Source: Hylemonella gracilis ATCC 19624
Lineage (GTDB): Bacteria; Pseudomonadota; Gammaproteobacteria; Burkholderiales; Burkholderiaceae_C
Direction: 5' to 3'
Length of the DNA: 64,000 nucleotides
NCBI RefSeq assembly: GCF_000211835.1
Contig: NZ_AEGR01000006.1
Location: forward strand, 1-64,000
Shown: piece by piece, positions 1 through 8,651 of the stretch
Numbering within the stretch: the stretch's first letter is position 1
Layout of the letters: each line of letters begins with the position of its first letter
Translations under genes and position numbers: made by a program
Notes under the pieces: model-generated
What the model was told of the DNA's origin: nothing
Databases searched by the model: none
Seen by the model: only the letters and a program-made list of their open reading frames with translations

Positions 1-2220
1 CCCTCGCGGGCTGGCTCGGCCATTGCGCGCGCGCGCGCCTTCGCCGAGCCACTGCTGGCCGGAGAGACGCTGGAGACCGGTGAAAACACCTTGGCCCATG
101 CCGACGCCGTGGCGTCCATCTTGCGGACCATCGGGGGGGCAGAGGCCATGCAGGCCGCGACCTACCTGGTCTACGCCAGCGCCTACCTGAACAAGCCGCG
201 CGAGGTCATCGCACAGGCTTTTGGCGAGAGTTACGCCGCGCTGGCGGTAGAGACCACGCAACTGGTGGTGGTGCAACGCCAGGCGCGCGCCAAGGCGCAG
301 CGCGAGTTGCTCGAAAAAACAGGCAGTGAAGCCGCGGGCATGGATCTGGGGGCCGTCCAGATCGAGAACGTGCGCAAGATGTTGCTGGCGTTCTCGCGTG
401 ACCTGCGCGTGGTCCTCTTGCGCCTTGCCTCTCGCCTGCAAACCTTGCGCTGGTTCGCGGCCAGCAAGCGGCCTCTGCCGCCCGGACTGGCGGCGGAGTC
501 GCTGCATGTCTTCGCGCCTTTGGCCAACCGATTGGGCATCTGGGAGATCAAGTGGGAGATGGAAGACCTGGCCTTCCGCTTCCTGGAGCCCGACACCTAC
601 AAGCACATCGCTCGCTTGCTTGACGAAAAGCGCATTGAACGCGAGGCGTACGTGGCGCAACTGCGCGACACCATCGAGCGTGAGCTGCGCGCCCAAGGCA
701 TGGAAGTCGAGGTGCAGGGGCGCCCCAAGCACATCTACAGCATCATCCGCAAGATGCGCGGCAAGTCATTGGACTTCGACCGCATCTACGACGTGCGCGC
801 GCTGCGGGTGGTCGTGTCGGACGTGCCAGCGTGCTACGCCGCCCTGAGCTGGGTGCACAGCCACTACACCCCCGTGGTCGAGGAGTTTGACGACTACATC
901 GCCCGCCCCAAGCCCAATGGCTACCAGTCGCTGCACACCGTGGTGCGAGATGCGGAGGGCCGTGCCATCGAAATTCAGATCCGCACCCAGGCCATGCATG
1001 AGCATGCCGAGCTGGGCGTGGCCGCGCACTGGGCCTACAAGGAAGCCGGGGCGAAAGGCTATGGCGGCGGCGTGACCGCCGACAGCGCCTACGACGCCAA
1101 GATCGCGGTGCTGCGCCAACTGCTGGCCTGGGAGCAGGACTTGTCCAGCGGCAAGGACGAGAGCGCGTCGGGCCTGGCGCGCGGCGCGGCCGGTGCCGTG
1201 CTGGACGACCGCATCTACGTGCTGACCCCGCAGGCCACCATCGTGGATCTGCCCCAAGGCGCCACGCCGGTGGATTTCGCCTACAGCCTGCACACCGACC
1301 TGGGCCACCACTGCCGCGGCGCGCGCGTTGACGGCGCGATGGTGCCGCTGAACACGCCGTTGAAGAACGGTCAGACCGTGGAGATCACGGCCGTGAAGGA
1401 GGGCGGGCCGTCGCGCGACTGGCTCAACCCCGAATTGGGCTACATGGTCAGCCCGCGCGCGCGCGCCAAGGTGCGTGCCTGGTTCAATGCCCAGGCCGCG
1501 CAAGAGACCATCGCGCGGGGGCGCGAGGCGGTGGAGAAAATCCTGCAGCGCGAGGGCAAGACGGCCATCAAGCTGGACGACCTGGCCGCGCAGTTGGGCT
1601 TCACGAACGCGCAGGCCCTGTTCGAGGTGGTCGGCAAGGACGAGTTGTCCATGCGCAGCATCGAGGCCGTGCTGCGTCCGGCCGAACCCGCTCCCGCGGT
1701 CGAGGCCGACGACGCCGTGCAGTCCATGCTGCGCCGCCCGCGCAGTGACGGCGCGGGCAAGGGCGGGGTGCTGGTGGTCGGCGTGGACTCGTTGCTGACC
1801 CAACTCGCCAAATGCTGCAAGCCCGCGCCGCCCGACGCCATACGCGGCTTCGTGACGCGAGGCAAGGGCGTCAGCGTGCACCGGTCTGACTGCGCCAGCT
1901 TGCAGGCCCTGATCAACACGCACGGCGAACGGGTGATTGATGTCGAATGGGGGCTCTCCAAGACCGGGGGTGAGGGCAAGAACAGTCCGGTCTACCCGGT
2001 GGATGTGCACATCGAAGCCGCCGACCGCCAGGGCCTGCTGCGCGATGTCAGCGAAGTCTTCGTCAAAGAAAAGATCAACGTCATTGGCGCCCAGACCCAG
2101 ACCGTGCAGGGCGTGGCCCGCATGACGCTGACCGTGGAAGTGGCCAGCACCAGCCGCCTGGGCAAGGTGCTGGCGACGGTGGCGGCGCTGCCGGGCGTGT
2201 GGAAGGCGAAGCGGCGCTAG
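1..2220 (+). CDS. relA: RelA-type (p)ppGpp synthetase, 5' end outside the window
   Basis: Ribosome-associated enzyme that transfers pyrophosphate from ATP to GDP/GTP during amino-acid starvation. The frame is open from base 1, so the start lies upstream; a TTG at 91 is internal. About 739 codons are visible. The hydrolase region is degenerate: where SpoT has a conserved HD motif this protein reads YASAYLNKPREV, and the SpoT-like DRLHNMRTL is SRLQTLRWF. The synthetase domain (visible residues about 235-350) is intact, with RPKHIYSI and EFDDYIARPKPNGYQSLH; the ExDD form of this loop is typical of monofunctional RelA. A TGS domain (about 401-462) and a C-terminal ACT domain (about 665-739) follow. 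I infer a synthetase-only RelA rather than a bifunctional Rel/SpoT. It converges on the ABC permease gene 45 bp downstream, and no clear terminator separates them. Confidence 0.95.
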   Translation, partial: PSRAGSAIARARAFAEPLLAGETLETGENTLAHADAVASILRTIGGAEAMQAATYLVYASAYLNKPREVIAQAFGESYAALAVETTQLVVVQRQARAKAQRELLEKTGSEAAGMDLGAVQIENVRKMLLAFSRDLRVVLLRLASRLQTLRWFAASKRPLPPGLAAESLHVFAPLANRLGIWEIKWEMEDLAFRFLEPDTYKHIARLLDEKRIEREAYVAQLRDTIERELRAQGMEVEVQGRPKHIYSIIRKMRGKSLDFDRIYDVRALRVVVSDVPACYAALSWVHSHYTPVVEEFDDYIARPKPNGYQSLHTVVRDAEGRAIEIQIRTQAMHEHAELGVAAHWAYKEAGAKGYGGGVTADSAYDAKIAVLRQLLAWEQDLSSGKDESASGLARGAAGAVLDDRIYVLTPQATIVDLPQGATPVDFAYSLHTDLGHHCRGARVDGAMVPLNTPLKNGQTVEITAVKEGGPSRDWLNPELGYMVSPRARAKVRAWFNAQAAQETIARGREAVEKILQREGKTAIKLDDLAAQLGFTNAQALFEVVGKDELSMRSIEAVLRPAEPAPAVEADDAVQSMLRRPRSDGAGKGGVLVVGVDSLLTQLAKCCKPAPPDAIRGFVTRGKGVSVHRSDCASLQALINTHGERVIDVEWGLSKTGGEGKNSPVYPVDVHIEAADRQGLLRDVSEVFVKEKINVIGAQTQTVQGVARMTLTVEVASTSRLGKVLATVAALPGVWKAKRR

Positions 2221-2265
2221 CACCCGCCGGCTCGGTCCTAGCGCTGCGTGGTCAGGGTCTTTGAG

Positions 2266-2940
2266 TTAGCGTCGCCGCAGCCGGTGATGCTCCAGCCGCG
2301 CCATCCAGCGCGTCAGCGGCCACAACAACACCAGGTACATCAGCGCCGCCAGCACCACGGGCGAGGGGTTGTAGACCAAGGACTGCGCGTCACGCGCCGC
2401 GCGCAACAGCTCGGGCAAACCCACCACGCTGGCGATGGTGGTGAGCTTCACCACTTCGATGCTGTTGCTGACCAGATCGGGCAGCACGTTCTTCACGGCC
2501 TGCGGCACGACCACATGGCGCAGCGCCTGCATCCGTGTGAGCCCGGTGGAGCGCGCGGCTTCCATCTGGCCGCTGGGCACCGCTTCGAGACCGGCCCGGA
2601 ACACTTCCGCGTAATAGGCCGCGTTGTTCAGCAGGAAACCCAGCAGCACGGCGCCGAGTTTGGGGATTTCCCAGCCCAGGAAAGGCAAGCCAAAGTACAC
2701 GAACACCAGCAGCACCAGCGGCGGGAAAGCACGGAAGAAGTCGATGAAGGCCACGGCCGCCCACCGGGGGGCGCGACGCGTGCTCTGGTTCAGCACCAGG
2801 GCGAGGCCCAGTCCGCCCGCCGCGCCCAGTGGTATCACCAGTGCCGACAGCCAGACCGTGGTCCATAGCCCTTGCAGCAGGTAAGGAAACACCTGGCCGT
2901 AGATCGGCAGGTTGAAGAAGTTCTGCAGTAGCGCGTCCAT
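2266..2940 (-). CDS. Polar amino-acid ABC transporter permease (second permease)
   Basis: Inner-membrane permease of the HisMQ/GltJK class, 224 residues. The start is set at the ATG at 2940, giving MDALLQNFF; the frame stays open further upstream, but that stretch overlaps the other permease gene in another frame. The EAA loop is visible as [20 protein letters not shown], and several hydrophobic segments are present (for example LWTTVWLSALVIPLGAAGG). Its start lies 2 bp after the stop of the first permease, so the two are almost certainly co-translated and form a heterodimeric channel. It is the last gene of the leftward catabolic/transport set. The substrate is not readable from sequence; the adjacent hydantoinase suggests an amino acid or an N-carbamoyl or cyclic amide derivative. 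Confidence 0.9.
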   Translation of the reverse strand: MDALLQNFFNLPIYGQVFPYLLQGLWTTVWLSALVIPLGAAGGLGLALVLNQSTRRAPRWAAVAFIDFFRAFPPLVLLVFVYFGLPFLGWEIPKLGAVLLGFLLNNAAYYAEVFRAGLEAVPSGQMEAARSTGLTRMQALRHVVVPQAVKNVLPDLVSNSIEVVKLTTIASVVGLPELLRAARDAQSLVYNPSPVVLAALMYLVLLWPLTRWMARLEHHRLRRR

Positions 2941-2942
2941 GT

Positions 2943-3623
2943 TCAGCGGTTCTTTCCGCGGCGTTCGATCCAGCGCGCTAGCATCACCACCGGCAGGAAC
3001 ACCACCAGGTAGGCCAGTGCGCCCAGCGTCAGGGGCGTGGGATTGCCCGAGGTGCTGCTGGCGGCCTGGGCCTGGTTCAGGATTTCGCTGAGCGCGACCA
3101 CCGAACCCAAGGCGGTGTTCTTCGTGATGGAGATCACGCGGTTGGTCAGCGGCGGCACGGAGCGCCGCAGGGCCTGGGGCAGCACCACCCAGCGCATCGC
3201 TTGCCACCAGCTCAGCCCGGTCGAGCGCGCGGCTTCCATCTGGCCGTCAGGCAGCGAAACGATGCCGGCCCAGATGCTTTCCTCGGCGTAGGCCGCGAGC
3301 ACCAGCGACAGCGCCAACCAGGTCGTGGCGAAGGCTGACAGGGGCAGACCGATCGAAGGGAAGCCGAAGTACACCACGATGAGGAGGATCAGGGGCGGCA
3401 GGGATCGCATCACATCGGCGTAAGCCACCACCACCAGGCTCAAGACGCGCAAGTGCAGGGCGCGCAGCACGGCCAGTCCCAGGCCCAGCAGCAAGCCCGT
3501 CAGCACCACCGCCAGGCCCACGGCGACGGTGACGCCCATGCCCTGAAGAATTTGTGGCCAGTAACGCGCGGCCACCTCCGGATTCAGGAAGGTGAAGACC
3601 AGGCCGGTGTGGGTCTCGCTCAC
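2943..3623 (-). CDS. Polar amino-acid ABC transporter permease (first permease)
   Basis: Integral membrane subunit of a polar amino-acid importer, 226 residues starting [10 protein letters not shown]. The typical EAA loop reads [20 protein letters not shown], nearly the same as in the downstream permease, so the two are paralogous partners. Hydrophobic helices include [20 protein letters not shown] and [11 protein letters not shown]. The start codon overlaps the stop of the ATPase gene by four bases (ATGA type), indicating translational coupling. With the ATPase (3620-4375) and the binding protein (4425-5285) it completes a one-ATPase, two-permease PAAT-family importer. Confidence 0.9.
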   Translation of the reverse strand: MSETHTGLVFTFLNPEVAARYWPQILQGMGVTVAVGLAVVLTGLLLGLGLAVLRALHLRVLSLVVVAYADVMRSLPPLILLIVVYFGFPSIGLPLSAFATTWLALSLVLAAYAEESIWAGIVSLPDGQMEAARSTGLSWWQAMRWVVLPQALRRSVPPLTNRVISITKNTALGSVVALSEILNQAQAASSTSGNPTPLTLGALAYLVVFLPVVMLARWIERRGKNR

Positions 3624-4375
3624 GACGCCCGGGCCTCCGCGTAACGGCCGACGAAGCTGCGCGTGCGGGCCTCGCGCGGACGTTCGAATACGTCGGCCGC
3701 GCTGCCTTCTTCGATCACCACGCCGCCGTCCATGAACACCACGCGATCAGCTGCCGCGTGGGCGAAGGCCATCTCGTGGGTCACCACCAGCATGGTCATG
3801 CCGCCCTCGCGCAACTGGCGCATGACCTGCAGCACATCCTCCACCAGTTCCGGGTCCAAGGCGCTGGTCGGCTCGTCGAAGAGGATCACGCGGGGCTGCA
3901 GCGCCACCGAGCGGGCGATGCCCACCCGTTGTTGCTGGCCGCCCGACAGTTGGGCGGGGTAAGCGTCGGCCTTGTGGCTCAGACCCACGCGTTCCAAGGC
4001 GGAGAGTGCCGCCGCACGTGCCTCAGCCTTTGGGCGTCCCTGCACCACCCGCAGTGCCAAGGCCACGTTGTCCAGCGCGCTCAGGTGAGGGTAGAGGTTG
4101 AAGGACTGGAACACCATGCCGATCTGTTGGCGCACGGCGTTGATGTCGACATCGGCACGCGTGATGTCGCGGCCGTCAAAGATCACCTGCCCTGCGCTGG
4201 CCTCCTCCAGCCGGTTGCAGCAGCGCAGCATGGAGCTCTTGCCCGAGCCCGAGGGGCCGATCACGCACACCAGTTCGCCCGGCCGCACCCGCAAGTCCAC
4301 GCCGCGCAGCACCTCGTTGGCGCCGTAGGATTTGCGCAGTCCGACGAGTTCAAGCAGGGGCGAGGGCGTGGGCAT
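3620..4375 (-). CDS. Polar amino-acid ABC transporter ATP-binding protein (GlnQ/HisP type)
   Basis: Cytoplasmic ATPase that drives the importer, 251 residues. Visible motifs in order: Walker [10 protein letters not shown] (residues 40-48), Q-loop region [12 protein letters not shown], signature [14 protein letters not shown], Walker [13 protein letters not shown] and switch region VVTHEM. Length and motifs match the GlnQ subgroup. It is read from the same leftward strand as the binding-protein gene, 49 bp downstream of it, and overlaps the first permease gene by four bases. Confidence 0.95.
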   Translation of the reverse strand: MPTPSPLLELVGLRKSYGANEVLRGVDLRVRPGELVCVIGPSGSGKSSMLRCCNRLEEASAGQVIFDGRDITRADVDINAVRQQIGMVFQSFNLYPHLSALDNVALALRVVQGRPKAEARAAALSALERVGLSHKADAYPAQLSGGQQQRVGIARSVALQPRVILFDEPTSALDPELVEDVLQVMRQLREGGMTMLVVTHEMAFAHAAADRVVFMDGGVVIEEGSAADVFERPREARTRSFVGRYAEARAS

Positions 4376-4424
4376 GGCTGCGAGCGTTCAGGCGTAGGTT
4401 GGGCGGGCGTTCAGGCGAGCAAGG

Positions 4425-5285
4425 TCAGACGCATTTCGGCGTGACAGGCGTCGGGTCGTAGCCACCCATGCCCGGCACACCGGTGCCAGGGGCGATCTTC
4501 ACGGCGGCATCCTCGCTGCCCGGGGTGTAGCCGAACCACTTGAGGGCCAGCTTGGCGAGCGTCCCGTCCTGCTTCATGCATTTCAGGGCATTGGACGCGG
4601 CGGCGCGTCCCGCGGTGTCGTCCAGACGGAAGGGCAGGGCCCAGACCAGCCCTGTCTTGATGGTGTAGCCGGTCTGCAGCGCGGGATTTTGCTTGGCGGC
4701 CCAGGCCACCACGGTGGTGCCAGCCAGGTTGTAATCGGCCCGCGTCGCGAGCACGGCTTGCACGGCGTCCGCGTTGCTGCCGTAGACGTCGAACTTGAAG
4801 TCGTACTTGGCGGCGTTGTCACGCGCCCAGCCTTCGTAGTTGGAGCCCTTGTTGACGGCGATCGTCTTGCCCTTGAGGTCTTCGAGTTTCGTTGGCGCCG
4901 TTCCCTTGCGTCCCAGGAAGGTGTAGTCGGTGTCCAGGTAACCCTCGGTGAACAGCATGGCCTTGGCGCGCTCGGGTGTCACGGTCACGGGCGCCAGCAG
5001 GAAGTCGTAGCGCTTGCTGTTGAGGCCGGGCACCAGTCCCGAGAACTCCGTGGCTTCGATCTCGATCTTGCGCCCCAGCCGCTTGGCCAGTTCCTCGCCG
5101 AGGTCGATGTTGAAGCCTTGTGAGCCGCCGCCGAGCTTGGCCATGGCGTGCGGCGCAAAGGTCGCGTCCACGGCGGTGCGCAGCGGGCCGGTCTGCGCCC
5201 AGGCGCTACCCGCGCAAAACAGGGTGGCCGCGGCGCCGAGGGCCAGGGCGCGCAGCGAAACGGAAAGGAGGGGACGGCGTTGCAT
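4425..5285 (-). CDS. Periplasmic amino-acid-type substrate-binding protein
   Basis: Secreted receptor of the ABC importer (SBP_bac_3 fold), 286 residues. The start is placed at the ATG at 5285, preceded by AGGAG eight bases away; a GTG three codons upstream is possible but lies within the spacing of that Shine-Dalgarno. The signal peptide runs from MQRRPLLSV through a hydrophobic core to about SAWA-Q (residue 31). The family core FNIDLGEELAKRLGRKIE and the hinge segment KGKTIAVNKGSNYEGWA are present. The neighbouring hydantoinase, lyase and SDR suggest the ligand feeds that pathway. Confidence 0.92.
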   Translation of the reverse strand: MQRRPLLSVSLRALALGAAATLFCAGSAWAQTGPLRTAVDATFAPHAMAKLGGGSQGFNIDLGEELAKRLGRKIEIEATEFSGLVPGLNSKRYDFLLAPVTVTPERAKAMLFTEGYLDTDYTFLGRKGTAPTKLEDLKGKTIAVNKGSNYEGWARDNAAKYDFKFDVYGSNADAVQAVLATRADYNLAGTTVVAWAAKQNPALQTGYTIKTGLVWALPFRLDDTAGRAAASNALKCMKQDGTLAKLALKWFGYTPGSEDAAVKIAPGTGVPGMGGYDPTPVTPKCV

Positions 5286-5342
5286 GTGAAGCACTCCTGG
5301 AGGACGGGTTGAACGAAAGAGATGAGGCGAAAACGATGGGCG

Positions 5343-6809
5343 TCAGTCCGCGCGGCCCAGGCCGACGAGCGCGCTGAAGGCACCGCGTGCCGGATCACGC
5401 TGTGTCACTGGGCGCAGGGCGCTGGACCGTCCCCGGGCAACAAACTGGCCACTGCCGCGCGCGGCCAGCAGCTTGCCTGCGCGCACCACGGGGCGGCCTC
5501 GGCTGTAGACCTCGGTGGGCCAGCCGGTGATGCGGCGGCCTTCGTAAGGGGTGTAGCCGACGTTGTCGTGGAGCATGTCGGCCCTGACCTCGACCACGCG
5601 GCTTGGGTCCCACAGCGCGATGTCGGCGTCCGCGCCCACGGCGATGCTGCCCTTGCGGGGCGCCAAGCCATAGAGGCGGGCGTGGTTGGTGGCCGTCAGC
5701 GCGACAAACTGTTCGATGCTCATGCGCCCGGTCATCACGCCCTCGGAAAACAGCAGGGGCAGGCGCAGCTCGATGCCGGGCACGCCATTGGCCATTTCCT
5801 TGAACGTGGTGGCCTCGCCCTTGGGCAGCTTGCCCGACACATCGAAGCGGTAAGGGGCGTGGTCCGACGAGAACACGCCCAGTGTGCCGTCGAGCAGACC
5901 GGTCCACACAGCCTCTTGCGAGGCCGCATCACGCGGGGGCGGGCTGCAGCAGAACTTTGCACCGTCCATTCCAGGTCGGTCGCTGTCGTGCGCTTTCAGA
6001 AACAGGTACTGCGGGCAACTCTCGGCCAGCACCGATGCACCCAACTGCTGGGCGGCGCGGATCAAGGCCACGGTTTCCTGACCAGCCACGTGGACGATCA
6101 ACACCGGCACATCCACCAGCCGGGACAGCGCGATCGCCCGGTGGGTGGCCTCGGTCTCGGCCAGCGCGTCGTGCGCCACCGCGTGGAACTTGGGCGCGGT
6201 GTGTCCCCGTTCCAGCAGGCGGTGCGCGATCCAGCGGATCATGTCGTGGTTCTCGGCGTGCAGCATCACCAAGGCGCCGAGTTCGCCAGCGGTGGCCAGC
6301 ACGTCCAGCAGCTGGTAATCGTCGAGCTTGAGCTTGTCGTAGGTCATGTAGACCTTGAGCGAGCTGATGCCATCGCGCACCGCCTGGGGTAAGTGCACCC
6401 GCAGCGCGGTCTCGTCGGGGTTGGTCAGGATCAGGTGGAAGCCATAGTCGATCACCGCTTTCTCGGCGGCGCGGCGGTGGTAGTCGGCCAGGACCGCGGG
6501 GATCTCGTCCTTGCGGTGCTGCGCGGCGAAGGACAGGATGGTGGTGGTGCCACCGAATGCCGCCGACACCGTGCCGCTGTAGAAATCGTCCGCGCACATC
6601 ACGCCCATGCCCGACAGTTGCTCGATGTGGCAATGGCTGTCGATGCCGCCGGGCAGCACCCAGCGACCGGTGGCGTCCACGTCCTCGCGGCCCGCGGGCA
6701 GGGTCGGGGCCAGCGCGGCGATGCGGCCGTCACGGATGCCGATGTCGGCCTCGACGCTGCCGTCCGCGTTGCAGACGCGGCCATGGCGGATGGTCAGATC
6801 GAAGTCCAT
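5343..6809 (-). CDS. Dihydropyrimidinase/D-hydantoinase family amidohydrolase
   Basis: Binuclear-metal cyclic amidase predicted to open a hydantoin, dihydropyrimidine or related cyclic imide ring; 488 residues. All expected metal ligands appear: HCH at residues 59-61, the lysine that is carbamylated in this family (SLKVYMTY, Lys152), HAENHD (His184), HVAG (about 240) and the SSDHAPY aspartate (about 316). A substrate-positioning Tyr follows the lysine. Length matches D-hydantoinases. The C-terminal tail after about residue 455 is low-complexity and Arg/Ala-rich. The gene follows the SDR gene by 12 bp. No N-carbamoylase is visible nearby, which a classical hydantoin-to-amino-acid route would need, so the true substrate may differ. 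Confidence 0.88.
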   Translation of the reverse strand: MDFDLTIRHGRVCNADGSVEADIGIRDGRIAALAPTLPAGREDVDATGRWVLPGGIDSHCHIEQLSGMGVMCADDFYSGTVSAAFGGTTTILSFAAQHRKDEIPAVLADYHRRAAEKAVIDYGFHLILTNPDETALRVHLPQAVRDGISSLKVYMTYDKLKLDDYQLLDVLATAGELGALVMLHAENHDMIRWIAHRLLERGHTAPKFHAVAHDALAETEATHRAIALSRLVDVPVLIVHVAGQETVALIRAAQQLGASVLAESCPQYLFLKAHDSDRPGMDGAKFCCSPPPRDAASQEAVWTGLLDGTLGVFSSDHAPYRFDVSGKLPKGEATTFKEMANGVPGIELRLPLLFSEGVMTGRMSIEQFVALTATNHARLYGLAPRKGSIAVGADADIALWDPSRVVEVRADMLHDNVGYTPYEGRRITGWPTEVYSRGRPVVRAGKLLAARGSGQFVARGRSSALRPVTQRDPARGAFSALVGLGRAD

Positions 6810-6821
6810 GGTCGATGTGGC

Positions 6822-7601
6822 TCAGAAGGTGCCGGGGTAGTGGCCGCCATCGAGCAGCAGGTTCTGCCCGGTGATGAACCCGGCTTGCGCGCTGCACAGG
6901 TAGGCGCAGGCATCGCCGAACTCGGCCGGGTCGCCCAGGCGGCGCGCCGGGTTGGCCGCGCCCCGTTCAGCGATCACAGCCTCGATGGTTTTGCCGCTCT
7001 TGGCGGCCCACTGCGCGGCCGTTTCCTTCAGGCGGTCGGTCACGAAGGGGCCGGGTAGCAGGTTGTTGATGGTGACGTTGTGGGCCACGGTGACGCGGGC
7101 CAGTCCGGCCACGAAACCAGTCAGGCCGCTGCGCGCGCCGTTGGACAAGCCCAGAATGTCGATCGGCGCTTTCACCGCGCCCGAGGTGATGTTGACGATG
7201 CGCCCGAAGCGCCGCGCGATCATGGTGTCCACCGTGGCCTTGATCAACGCGATCGGCGTGAGCATGTTGGCGTCGAGCGCGGCCAGCCAGGCCTCGCGGT
7301 CCCAATCCCGAAAATCACCCGGCTTGGGGCCGCCCGCATTGGTGACCAGGATGTCGGGTTCGGGGCAGGCCGCCAGCACGGCCGCGCGGCCTGCCTCGGT
7401 GGTCACGTCCGCGGCGACCGTGCTCACCGGGGCGCCGGTGCTGGCGCGGATGAAGTCCGCCGTGGCTTGCAGTGCCTCTTCGCCACGCGCCACCAGGGTC
7501 ACGCGAGCACCTTCGCGGGCCAGGGAGATGGCGCAGGCGCGGCCCAGCCCCTTGCTGGAGGCGCATACCAGGGCGCTGCGTCCGGAGATGCCGAGGTCCA
7601 T
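6822..7601 (-). CDS. Atypical short-chain dehydrogenase/reductase-like protein
   Basis: Rossmann-fold SDR, 259 residues, beginning MDLGISGRSALVCASSKGLG with the dinucleotide-binding glycines (SSKGLGRA). The NAG motif (VTNAGG) and the family serine (NITSG) are present. At the position 13 residues after that serine, where the catalytic Tyr belongs, there is Ser, and the +4 Lys is Arg (LSNGAR). This resembles a known SDR subgroup (CDD BKR_SDR_like) that lacks a perfect catalytic tetrad. It may use a different proton donor or have a non-canonical reaction. It lies 10 bp downstream of the DapA-like gene and 12 bp upstream of the hydantoinase gene, so it is co-transcribed. Confidence 0.85.
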   Translation of the reverse strand: MDLGISGRSALVCASSKGLGRACAISLAREGARVTLVARGEEALQATADFIRASTGAPVSTVAADVTTEAGRAAVLAACPEPDILVTNAGGPKPGDFRDWDREAWLAALDANMLTPIALIKATVDTMIARRFGRIVNITSGAVKAPIDILGLSNGARSGLTGFVAGLARVTVAHNVTINNLLPGPFVTDRLKETAAQWAAKSGKTIEAVIAERGAANPARRLGDPAEFGDACAYLCSAQAGFITGQNLLLDGGHYPGTF

Positions 7602-7611
7602 GTCGGTGTCC

Positions 7612-8550
7612 TCAGGCGATGACGTAAGGGCCGCGCTGGTCCAGCGACAAGCCCACGCGCCGCACGGTGGCCTCCAGTTCGCGGGCCGTCAGGGGGTCCA
7701 TGCGCATGCCCGGCGCGCGGATGGCGTCGCAGGCGATCACGCCGCGGCGCATGTAGGTGGTCTTGCGCAGGGCCAGGCCGACCTTGGGCTGGAACTCGTA
7801 GCGGATCAGCGGGCAGTAGCGGTCGAAGGTGGCGGCCGCGGCGGCAAGGTCGCCCGCCGCATGGTGCGCGTAGATGCGCACGAGGATTTCGGGAAAGGCG
7901 AAACCGGTCATCGTGCCGACGGCGCCGCGCTGCAGTTCCTCGAGGAAGTAGACGCCGCCCAGGCCGCCGAACACCTTCATGCTGCCCTGCGCCAGTTCGA
8001 GGATGCGTGAGATCTTCTGTCCGACCGGCGGTTCTTCCATCTTGATCATGCCCACGCCGCCCTCGCGGCCCAGGCGCGCCACCAGATCGGCGCTGATCTC
8101 GGTGCCGAAGGAATCTGGGAAGTCATGGATGACCACCGGGATGCGCACGGACTGCGCGACCGTGCGGTAGTAGTCGAACTGCACCGCGTCGGCGGTGGTG
8201 TCCAGGGGCGCGACGAACACGGCCTGCGCGCCCAGGCGCTCGGCCTCGCGGGCTTGTTCCACCGCGCCAGCGATGCCCAGCGCACGCACGCCGACCCACA
8301 CGGGGACGCGTCCGCGAGCTTGCGCGATGTAGGCCTTGATCACTTGGCTGCGCTCGTCCTGTGACAGCTTGTGCGATTCACCCAGGAAGCCCAGGATGGC
8401 CAGGCCGTGCACACCGGCCTCGATCTGGAAGTCCACCAGCGAGGCGATGCTGGCGAGGTCCAAGGCACCGTCGGCGGCAAAGGGGGTGGGGCAGATGGTG
8501 TAGACCCCGCGGGCGGAGGCAGAGGGTGAGGCAGAGAAAGAGGCGGTCAT
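7612..8550 (-). CDS. DapA/NanA-family class I lyase (dihydrodipicolinate synthase-like)
   Basis: TIM-barrel Schiff-base lyase/aldolase of 312 residues. The Schiff-base lysine is retained (GMIKMEE, Lys170). True DHDPS residues are changed: the GTTGE motif reads GFLGE (Thr pair to Phe-Leu), and the YNxPxR segment reads HDFPDSFG, so the catalytic Tyr is His142 and the carboxylate-binding Arg is Ser. It is therefore unlikely to make lysine precursors; a retro-aldol or dehydratase role on a 2-oxo acid in this pathway is more plausible. It is the first structural gene of the leftward set, 97 bp after the LysR stop, with a palindromic site about 87 bp upstream of its ATG. Confidence 0.85.
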   Translation of the reverse strand: MTASFSASPSASARGVYTICPTPFAADGALDLASIASLVDFQIEAGVHGLAILGFLGESHKLSQDERSQVIKAYIAQARGRVPVWVGVRALGIAGAVEQAREAERLGAQAVFVAPLDTTADAVQFDYYRTVAQSVRIPVVIHDFPDSFGTEISADLVARLGREGGVGMIKMEEPPVGQKISRILELAQGSMKVFGGLGGVYFLEELQRGAVGTMTGFAFPEILVRIYAHHAAGDLAAAAATFDRYCPLIRYEFQPKVGLALRKTTYMRRGVIACDAIRAPGMRMDPLTARELEATVRRVGLSLDQRGPYVIA

Positions 8551-8636
8551 GAAGAGAGGCGCAAAGGTCAGTGAAGTTGGCGGCGATTATGGAAAGCAGC
8601 CCGGCGCCGTGTCGCGTGCTTTTTTGAGGCCAGTCA

Positions 8637-8651
8637 TTAACATCGTGTTAA
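8637..8651. promoter_or_regulatory. Putative LysR operator upstream of the lyase gene
   Basis: Perfect dyad TTAAC-ATCGT-GTTAA, 86-101 bp upstream of the lyase ATG at 8550 and overlapping the end of the LysR gene. The same arms recur at 9603-9617. The dyad length and its distance from the start fit a LysR-type recognition site. This is inferred from sequence only. Confidence 0.5.

Noticed and set aside
766-2223. Long minus-strand open frame antisense to relA
   Set aside because: His/Ala/Gly/Arg-rich composition typical of the complementary strand of a GC-rich gene; relA on the plus strand has clear conserved domains.
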